From Thiotrichales bacterium (lineage in GTDB: Bacteria > Pseudomonadota > Gammaproteobacteria > UWMA-0217): a DNA stretch of 6,962 bases. Shown here one piece after another: positions 1 to 4,623 of this stretch. The translations under genes were made by a program, and so were the position numbers. Numbering within the stretch: the first letter of the stretch is position 1; every line of letters begins with the position of its first letter. The notes below the pieces were generated by a model. It made no database searches and was not told where the DNA came from. It saw only the letters and a list, made by a program, of their open reading frames with translations. Where the stretch lies: positions 1 through 6,962 of the forward strand of contig JANTGD010000189.1 of assembly GCA_024763135.1 (NCBI GenBank), given 5' to 3'.

Positions 1-75
1 CTCAGGTGAGTGCGAGACAAGGCAAAATCTGGAGAAAAAGCGCAGTTTACACGCAGTAAATGAGCATTTTGAGCC
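1..75 (+). repeat. 75-bp exact direct repeat, left copy
   Basis: Bases 1-75 are identical, in the same orientation, to 6888-6962. The repeat begins at the first base of the window and its partner ends at the last base. That is what an assembler overlap or a contig broken at a repeated element would give, and also what a circular molecule of 6887 bp with a redundant end would give. Confidence 0.95.
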
Positions 76-121
76 ACAATTAACGCTGGATCCTGCCAGC
101 TGAGAGTTTTTCAACAACCTG
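1..121. mobile_element. 3' part of a MITE-like inverted-repeat element (copy 1)
   Basis: This is the right-hand part of a small non-coding element. Its right terminal inverted repeat lies at 100-121; reversed, it begins CAGGTTGTTGAAAAACTC. It matches the left terminal repeat of the other copy at 6871-6892 at 21 of 22 positions. The first 75 bases are identical to 6888-6962. If both copies derive from one consensus, the complete element is 138 bp (17 bases present only in copy 2, 75 shared, 46 present only in copy 1). It contains no open reading frame, so it must be moved in trans if it is mobile. The four bases after it are TTAG. The length, terminal repeats and lack of coding content fit a miniature inverted-repeat transposable element; the parent insertion-sequence family cannot be named by reading alone. 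Confidence 0.7.
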
Positions 122-426
122 TTAGGGACCTCAGGCATCTCCCCTCTCGGCGCTGCCTGCCTTACCAAGGGAGCGACCATTGTCTACGGCAGGCGCCTTT
201 CAGGCGATAGCCCAATGGTTGCGCTATTATAAAGAAAAAAGTCAACTCACTATTGAGTGAAACGCTCTGCTACGACCAGACAAGCATGGTTGATTTTGAA
301 AACTGCATGCAGAAGTTTCCCGGGTTTTGGGTGACGTCATTCAGGGTATCAGCAAGATTCCTTAAGCTTTTGGAGCAAGACACTCGTCCGTAGTCGCTCC
401 ATTGTCGATGGGTACCGCGTAGTACT
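122..426. other. Gene-free leader region rich in inverted repeats
   Basis: No credible gene is present on either strand. The first hundred bases (122-225) contain several overlapping inverted repeats, listed separately. Further on are a small hairpin (ACTCA at 245-249, TGAGT at 254-258), a perfect 10-base palindrome CTGCATGCAG at 303-312, a perfect 8-base palindrome TGACGTCA at 332-339, and a stem TGGAGC (371-376) with GCTCCA (396-401) extended inward by GAC (379-381) with GTC (393-395). The -10-like hexamer TATTAT at 225-230 has no convincing -35 partner, so no promoter is called for the downstream lipoprotein gene. Confidence 0.6.
173..222. repeat. Long stem-loop (inverted repeat)
   Basis: GCGACCATTG at 173-182 faces CAATGGTTGC at 213-222, giving ten pairs including one G-U. 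Inside it GGC (188-190) pairs with GCC (210-212), and CGCC (194-197) pairs with GGCG (203-206) around a five-base loop. No run of T follows on either strand, so it does not look like an intrinsic terminator. It could be a structured leader RNA, a protein-binding DNA site or a REP-like repeat. Confidence 0.6.
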
Positions 427-451
427 GTGTCGGGCACCCTCGGACCAACTC

Positions 452-456
452 AGAGG
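452..456 (+). promoter_or_regulatory. Ribosome binding site deciding the lipoprotein start
   Basis: AGAGG lies six bases before the ATG at 463. The longer frame opens with GTG at 427, but nothing resembling a Shine-Dalgarno sequence sits at a proper distance before it. A second in-frame ATG at 472 would put this site too far upstream. I therefore use 463. Confidence 0.55.
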
Positions 457-462
457 TTCACT

Positions 463-2544
463 ATGGCAACAATGCTCAATTTCCCTACCCCCTATGCAGG
501 CAGTCTGCATGATCAGTGGAACACGGCAAAATTTCGCCGCAATCGTAGCGGATCCAATTGTCAGCGTTCTCTTATCTTTCGGTTGATCGTCTACGTTGTC
601 TTGCTTGCGCCAAGTCTATTGCTCAACGCCTGTGGAGGGGGTGGATTCAGCGCGGAAAGCAGCGCGGAGCTGGTGCGGCTTGATGTTTCAGCAGGACGCC
701 TGCAACCCGCTTTTGAACCGAGCCAACACAATTATGCTCTGATCGTTGACCCAACGACTGAGGCAATCACGGTGAGCCCTACAGCGGTCCATGATGCCGC
801 ATCGATCAAGGTCAATGGAGAGAGCGTACCCTCGTCGCTGCGTAGCGCTCCGGTACCCGTGATCAGTACACCGGCCAGCGTGACAATTGAAGTCGTCTCT
901 CCTGACCAGCTGCGTACCACGCACTATGCATTGACAGTGATTCATCCGGGGCAGGAGGATTTACTCCCGGTGAGCGAGCCCCCCACCGGCGGTGATGCGC
1001 AGCCTGACGATTCAGTAGGAAGCGAACCGGGCGATGAGACGTCGGCATCACAGTCTGCCCGCCTCGCCAGCCTGGAGCTACACGGGGGGCAGATGGTCCA
1101 GGTCTTTGACGGCAATCTAAACAGCTACGATATTGTTGTCCCGGCGCTCAGCAGCCTGCTCGAGGTCAATGCCACGGCAGTGGATGCGGCGGCCTCCATC
1201 AGTATTGCCTCTGGGCAAACGGAGCAGGGGCATGCCAGCGCCCTCATCGAAACGCCGTTGGGCGCATCAGCATTCGCTATTCTTGTGACCAGTGGTGACC
1301 AGAAAAACCAGCAACGTTATGCATTTAACGTCCAGCGTGCTGCTACGCAGGCGTTCGGGGTACGCCAAGTGCTGAGTTCGTCCCAACCCATAACGGATGG
1401 GCAGTTTGGATTCAGTCAGGATATGTCTGGAAATTGGCTGGCGATTGGCGCGCCAACTGAAGCAGATTCTGCCGGTAAAAAAAGTCAGGCTGGGGGGGTC
1501 TATCTTTATCAGGCAGCGGGTGATCAGTGGATATTCCGGCAGCGTTTACAAGCCCCGGCACCCAAACGCGGCGAGCAGTTTGGGTACAGCGTTGCACTTG
1601 ATGGACAGCAGCTCGCGATCGGTAGTTTTGGCGCGGATGAGGCAGCCCAAAATGGGGGTCGGGTGGACCTCTATGCGCTGCGCGAAGCCACTTGGACGCA
1701 TCAGCAGGCGCTTGAACCCCCCCAACCGGGGGAGAATCATCGCTTTGGCTTCACACTTGCGCTCCACGACAATCTTCTGGCGATCGCAGAGTTGCGGAGC
1801 ATTGAGGGTGCTGACCAGGGCGGGCGCGTCTACACCTATCGCTTTTCGGCTGCTCAGGGCTGGGCGCTCGAATCCACCATTATTACCAAAGGCGCCAGTG
1901 ATCGCTTTGCCCAGCATGTGGCGCTCACCAGTGAGTATTTGGCAATCGGTACATTCGACTATGACGGCGAATGTAAACTCCCAGTGCAAGACCCTGGTGC
2001 TGTGATTGTCTACCAACGGCAAGCAGGGGGCTGGAGCCCCGCAGCGACATTGACCGCGTCTAATGCCGATGGCGCAGATCGTTTTGGATTCAGCCTGACA
2101 CTGTCAGGAGAACGCCTGGTCGTAGGCGCTATCTGTGAAGACAGTCAGGCGGGGCAAGCGGCCGACGACAATTCTGCAACCCAGACCGGTGCAGCCTATG
2201 TATTCACGCGCCAGACAGATGGTCAGTGGCAACAAGAAACAATACTCAAGCCCACGGATGCCAAAGCCCATGATTTATTCGGATATCGTTTGAAATTGAT
2301 TGGCGATACTTTGATTGCGAGTGCGCCGCTAAAAGACAAACCTGCACGCGATGCCGGGGGCGCCTATATTTTTCAATTACAGGGCGCTGGCTGGCAACAA
2401 CAGGCCGAAATCTCTGTTCCAGAGGCCAGCGTTGGAGACATTTTGGGTATCAGCCTGGGTTTTTCCAATGGAAGATTTGCACTTGGCGCCACGCAAATTG
2501 GCGCAGGAAATCCGCAGTCAACTGGCCGGGTGACTGTGTTTTGA
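463..2544 (+). CDS. Predicted outer-membrane lipoprotein: two cadherin-like domains plus seven-bladed FG-GAP-type propeller
   Basis: The 693-residue product (start ATG 463, chosen for AGAGG six bases upstream; the frame is open from GTG 427) has a hydrophobic segment ending in the lipobox Leu-Asn-Ala-Cys with Cys57, followed by four glycines, so export and lipidation are expected. Glycine after the cysteine gives no inner-membrane retention signal, which suggests the outer membrane. Residues about 69-161 and 199-292 resemble the cadherin-like beta-sandwich family (Pfam PF12733): each has the leader Leu-x-Leu-x-x-x-x-Gly, a Tyr in the third strand and a closing Tyr-Ala-x-x-Val. A Pro/Asp/Glu-rich linker separates them. 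From about 298 to the end there are seven repeats of 50-65 residues. Each has a Phe-Gly-like turn, a Leu-x-Ile-Gly-Ala-like strand and a Gly-x-Val-Tyr-Val-Tyr-like strand; blades 2-7 open with Trp (356, 411, 467, 524, 589, 644). This fits the FG-GAP_2 type (PF14312) and a closed seven-bladed propeller. The n-region of the signal (about 38 residues) is unusually long. The function is unknown; adhesion or protein/glycan binding at the surface is inference. Confidence 0.85.
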   Translation: MATMLNFPTPYAGSLHDQWNTAKFRRNRSGSNCQRSLIFRLIVYVVLLAPSLLLNACGGGGFSAESSAELVRLDVSAGRLQPAFEPSQHNYALIVDPTTEAITVSPTAVHDAASIKVNGESVPSSLRSAPVPVISTPASVTIEVVSPDQLRTTHYALTVIHPGQEDLLPVSEPPTGGDAQPDDSVGSEPGDETSASQSARLASLELHGGQMVQVFDGNLNSYDIVVPALSSLLEVNATAVDAAASISIASGQTEQGHASALIETPLGASAFAILVTSGDQKNQQRYAFNVQRAATQAFGVRQVLSSSQPITDGQFGFSQDMSGNWLAIGAPTEADSAGKKSQAGGVYLYQAAGDQWIFRQRLQAPAPKRGEQFGYSVALDGQQLAIGSFGADEAAQNGGRVDLYALREATWTHQQALEPPQPGENHRFGFTLALHDNLLAIAELRSIEGADQGGRVYTYRFSAAQGWALESTIITKGASDRFAQHVALTSEYLAIGTFDYDGECKLPVQDPGAVIVYQRQAGGWSPAATLTASNADGADRFGFSLTLSGERLVVGAICEDSQAGQAADDNSATQTGAAYVFTRQTDGQWQQETILKPTDAKAHDLFGYRLKLIGDTLIASAPLKDKPARDAGGAYIFQLQGAGWQQQAEISVPEASVGDILGISLGFSNGRFALGATQIGAGNPQSTGRVTVF

Positions 2545-2651
2545 GCTGACGGTACCGCTGTTCATTACTGCGCGAACTATCTGAGCGAGCAACTTTGTCA
2601 GATTGATGCAAAATAGCGTTTGCTGCATGCGATTGTATAGGTTGGTGAGCC

Positions 2652-2689
2652 ATCACCCTACCCTCTTCCCTTGAGGGCGAGAGAGTGAT
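2652..2689. repeat. REP-like hairpin, possible terminator of the lipoprotein gene
   Basis: ATCAC (2652-2656) pairs with GTGAT (2685-2689). Within it CTCTTCCC (2663-2670) pairs with GGG-C-GAGAG (2675-2683) around the loop TTGA. The core CCCTTGAGGG resembles a pyrimidine/purine hairpin repeat that I recall in many proteobacterial intergenic regions. It lies about 110 bases after the upstream stop codon and lacks an immediate T-run (a T-rich stretch appears only near 2717-2730), so I call it a repeat hairpin and give termination only as a possibility. Confidence 0.5.
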
Positions 2690-2810
2690 TGATGGCAGGG
2701 ATTGTCTTGGTCGTTACTTCATTTTTTCAATTGACTGAATAGTGACCCGGCGGCCAGCTATCAACTGAGTTCGTCACTGTAAGGAAGTTCTGATTCATTC
2801 TGGCGCGAGC

Positions 2811-2914
2811 AGATTGTGGTGAACAATCGTCCCGTTCAAGGCGCGGATCGCACGTAATTACTGGCTATTGCGAAGATCCGCAACGCAGAAGTGGACGATT
2901 TTGCGGCGCAAGAT
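2811..2914. repeat. Imperfect 104-bp palindromic element
   Basis: Two exact arm pairs share one centre near 2862: AATCGTCC (2825-2832) with GGACGATT (2893-2900), and GCGGATC (2843-2849) with GATCCGC (2875-2881). Outside them, 2811-2824 matches the reverse complement of 2901-2914 at roughly half the positions. The centre contains the 8-base palindrome GTAATTAC (2854-2861). The region has no coding frame. It looks like a decayed palindromic repeat or a structured transcript end that would fold on either strand. Confidence 0.6.
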
Positions 2915-2942
2915 GCCGTGTTGCGAATTGATCAGAGCTTCC

Positions 2943-2957
2943 TTAACAGCCTGTTAA
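2943..2957. repeat. 15-bp palindrome next to the ompA-like stop codon
   Basis: TTAACAG (2943-2949), a single C, then CTGTTAA (2951-2957): two perfect seven-base arms ending two bases from the TAG stop (2960-2962) of the minus-strand gene. As RNA it could form only a weak AT-rich stem with no T-run behind it. It may be a protein-binding site, or a scar of the terminal repeat element, whose reversed end also contains AACAGCCTG. Confidence 0.5.
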
Positions 2958-2959
2958 TA

Positions 2960-3976
2960 CTAGCGAAAAAAGTCGAATTCCACTTTGCGGTTTTCAGCTG
3001 GTTGCATCCCTGACTTTGAGTGACCCGGACGACCCAGCCCCTGGGCATCCAAGTGTGATCCGGGAACACCAAAATCGATTAGTTGTTTTTTGACCTGCAT
3101 AGCACGTTTGAGTGACAGCAGCAGATTTGCGTTGGAATCGCCCGGATCATCGGCATAGCCCTTAACCAGGACGTGCAATTTATAGAATCGATTGATAGCA
3201 GATGCCAAACGGCGCAAATGCCTGCGATCCTCGGGCGTCAGCTCTGCGCTACTTTGCGCAAAATACAGCGTGGGAAGTTGTAGAGAAAACAGTGCAGTTG
3301 AGTCGCTGTTTTCAGGTTCAGGCGCAGAGCCGCCGGGGTTTCGCAGCGAGCTGGTTCGAGTCTTCTGGGCCACAGGGGTGTACGGCTTGCGATTGAAACC
3401 GAAGCGTTTCATCAAGCCAAAGGTAAACATTTTCGCATCGGCATCGTAGGCAGTTATTTCTGTGCGCGCTGAAAGCCCATTACCCAATGCAAACTCCATA
3501 CCCATACCGATGACCAGATGTGTATTGTCCTCTCGTTTGTGGCTCAGCTGCGTGTCATTTTTCATGTAGCCCGCGCCAATACGCAGATAAGGTGATGAAC
3601 CACGAGACGCCGATTGGGAATTGCGTGCGAAGAGGTAACCAATCGCGCTGATTCCGGCATCCTGATATCCCACTGATCCTGCTTTATTTCCGCTCGCATC
3701 GGAAATAGTGGCTTCACCAAGATCCGCATAGTGCAGCTCTGCAGCCAGACGTGAGGAAACATCATAGCCCAGACCGAGATGGATCCCGCCGTCATTTGTA
3801 TCGGTCACCTGATAGCAATCGCAGCGAGTCCGAGGTTCGATGGATGAATAACCGAGATTAACGTCTACATAGAGAGAGGCCTCGCTAGGCTCCCAGAGGC
3901 CTGCATGCAAGGGTTGCCCTATCAATACTGGAGCAACGAGTAAAAACGTGTGCAATAACTTGAAGGATCGTGACAT
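2960..3976 (-). CDS. OmpA-family outer-membrane protein (beta-barrel plus peptidoglycan-binding domain)
   Basis: The 338-residue product uses the ATG at 3976; the frame is open back to 4069, but 3976 starts a clear signal peptide (MSRSFKLLHT, hydrophobic core, likely cut after Leu-His-Ala25) and has AGGA eight bases upstream. Residues about 34-193 alternate as amphipathic strands with Gly/Tyr-rich turns and end in a Lys-Arg-Phe-Gly-Phe strand, as in small eight-stranded OmpA-like barrels. A Pro/Ser-rich linker (about 195-235) leads to an OmpA C-terminal domain (about 237-335) containing Gly-Tyr-Ala-Asp276 and, fifteen residues on, Arg291 in Leu-Ser-Leu-Lys-Arg-Ala. In OmpA relatives this Asp/Arg pair with the same spacing binds diaminopimelate of peptidoglycan, so wall anchoring is expected. 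The domain ends in Asn-Arg-Lys-Val-Glu, near the family's usual Asn-Arg-Arg-Val. Odd: a Cys-Asp-Cys pair (52 and 54) just after the first strand. It is transcribed alone, convergent with the lipoprotein gene and divergent from the chemoreceptor gene. The specific role (structural or porin-like) is not determinable. Confidence 0.88.
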   Translation of the reverse strand: MSRSFKLLHTFLLVAPVLIGQPLHAGLWEPSEASLYVDVNLGYSSIEPRTRCDCYQVTDTNDGGIHLGLGYDVSSRLAAELHYADLGEATISDASGNKAGSVGYQDAGISAIGYLFARNSQSASRGSSPYLRIGAGYMKNDTQLSHKREDNTHLVIGMGMEFALGNGLSARTEITAYDADAKMFTFGLMKRFGFNRKPYTPVAQKTRTSSLRNPGGSAPEPENSDSTALFSLQLPTLYFAQSSAELTPEDRRHLRRLASAINRFYKLHVLVKGYADDPGDSNANLLLSLKRAMQVKKQLIDFGVPGSHLDAQGLGRPGHSKSGMQPAENRKVEFDFFR

Positions 3977-3978
3977 GT

Positions 3979-3988
3979 TCCTTGTCCT
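3979..3988 (-). promoter_or_regulatory. Ribosome binding site of the ompA-like gene
   Basis: On the minus strand the bases read AGGACAAGGA just before the ATG at 3976. The AGGA at 3988-3985 is eight bases from the start, a standard spacing, while the second AAGGA is too close to work. This decides the start within the longer open frame. Confidence 0.6.
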
Positions 3989-3989
3989 G

Positions 3990-4011
3990 AATTGGAATCC
4001 ATCGACCAATT
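3990..4011 (-). promoter_or_regulatory. Inverted repeat covering the ompA-like leader beside its RBS
   Basis: AATTGG (3990-3995) and CCAATT (4006-4011) are exact six-base arms separated by ten bases. In the minus-strand message the stem would lie immediately upstream of the AGGACAAGGA ribosome binding site. It could be a leader hairpin that tunes translation or stability, or an operator half-site pair; neither is shown by the sequence alone. Confidence 0.4.
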
Positions 4012-4016
4012 GATGA

Positions 4017-4036
4017 TGCAACTTCCCTATGTTGCA
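4017..4036 (-). promoter_or_regulatory. Second stem-loop in the ompA-like leader
   Basis: TGCAAC (4017-4022) and GTTGCA (4031-4036) pair exactly around an eight-base loop. GATGA before it and CATCGTC after it can extend the stem past a small bulge. It sits directly upstream of the AATTGG/CCAATT repeat. Paired leader hairpins are known in ompA-type messages, where they stabilise the transcript; applying that here is inference. Confidence 0.4.
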
Positions 4037-4548
4037 AGCATCGTCACCGCGAGAAATACACCCTCTCATTTTGGATGAGTCGATGCTCTCGGCTCTGCAC
4101 AGCTTTCCATTAAAGAGGACTATACGGGGTTCTTGTCAGCTTATCTTGCCATTAGTCAATGATCAGTTTCTACCACCTGGATCACTTTACGCATTTCGAC
4201 AGGCTACGCAGCTCGACCATGTACCAGATATAAGGACTAACGCTTTACTATGGATTGGCTTAGTAATTCGATCCAAATCTCAGCGGTATCCCAACGCTAT
4301 CACAGTATCAGGTAAGAGACGGCGCATATTGTCCCATATGCAACGGCCCTTGCCTGCCGCGACCTTCATATTTTACTTTTTACCACTCGTTGAGTCGATA
4401 CGATTGCCTTATCACCCTGCCAGTCACTTTTTTTCTTTGCACTCGATCACGGCCTCACGCGAGTCATTGGCCTTGTTATTGCCTTAGATGAAAAGCAAGT
4501 ATTGCACAGCTTGAGGTGGGGTCACGCGAAAGCAATAGTCTCCGGTAT

Positions 4549-4577
4549 TTGGCACGGTCAAAACTTAATTGTATTTC
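4549..4577 (+). promoter_or_regulatory. Possible sigma-70 promoter of the chemoreceptor gene
   Basis: TTGGCA at 4549-4554 matches five of six bases of the -35 consensus. After exactly 17 bases comes TATTTC (4572-4577), a poor -10. A transcript would begin about 40 bases before the ATG at 4624. The sigma-28 pattern typical of many chemotaxis genes is not visible here. Confidence 0.3.
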
Positions 4578-4618
4578 ACCTCTCTTACATCACTACAAAA
4601 ATCAAACCAACGCGTATT

Positions 4619-4623
4619 GAAGA
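4619..4623 (+). promoter_or_regulatory. Weak, badly spaced ribosome binding site of the chemoreceptor gene
   Basis: The only purine-rich stretch before the ATG is GAAGA, touching the start codon with no spacer. The bases further upstream (4600-4618) are A/C-rich with no GGAG-like motif. Initiation may be inefficient or depend on an unstructured leader. No alternative start codon would keep the transmembrane anchor intact. Confidence 0.3.

Larger units (their letters stand above)
2545..2959. other. Convergent intergenic spacer without a gene
   Basis: This 415-base spacer lies between the 3' ends of the lipoprotein gene and the ompA-like gene. I see no gene. It holds short inverted repeats just after the lipoprotein stop (ATCTGA 2579-2584 with TCAGAT 2598-2603; GCAAA 2608-2612 with TTTGC 2619-2623), a REP-like hairpin at 2652-2689, a nested imperfect palindrome at 2811-2914 and a palindrome at 2943-2957. 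None is followed by a clean T-run in the direction of transcription, so how either gene terminates is not obvious. Structured repeats of this kind often accumulate between convergent genes, where insertions do little harm. Confidence 0.6.
3977..4623. other. Long divergent intergenic region without a convincing gene
   Basis: This 647-base spacer separates the ompA-like start (minus) from the chemoreceptor start (plus). An open frame of 152 codons exists at 4029-4487, but it begins inside the ompA leader, uses many codons that are rare in the neighbouring genes (ATA, AGG, AGA, CTA, CGA), has no recognisable domain and no ribosome binding site, so I treat it as chance. The region is visibly richer in A and T than the flanking genes, with T-runs near 4370-4380 and 4427-4436. 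It presumably carries both promoters; only the one at 4549-4577 is worth naming. TATTGC (4500-4505) and GCAATA (4532-4537) form a wide inverted repeat of unknown meaning. Confidence 0.6.

Noticed and set aside
76..127. Possible integron attC site suggested by TTAACGC and GTTAGGG
   Set aside because: The paired core sites do not match the attC consensus, and the region is fully explained as the right end of the inverted-repeat element.
427..462. GTG at 427 as the lipoprotein start
   Set aside because: No ribosome binding site precedes it, and it lengthens an already over-long n-region; ATG 463 has AGAGG at six bases.
1397..2005. Overlapping plus-strand frame of about 200 codons inside the lipoprotein gene
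   Set aside because: It is a frame shadow of the propeller repeats, Arg/Ser-rich and without a family resemblance.
3350..3362. GGTTCGAGTC, which looks like a tRNA T-arm
   Set aside because: It lies inside the ompA-like coding sequence, and no acceptor, D-arm or anticodon stem can be built around it.
3977..4069. Longer ompA-like protein starting at 4069
   Set aside because: It would place 31 polar residues before a clear signal peptide that has its own ribosome binding site.
4029..4487. Open frame of 152 codons on the plus strand in the divergent spacer
   Set aside because: It starts inside the ompA-like leader, has no ribosome binding site, uses many codons that are rare in the neighbouring genes and shows no recognisable domain or signal.
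4550..4566. Sigma-54 promoter suggested by a perfect TGGCAC
   Set aside because: The -12 element with its essential GC is missing at the required spacing.
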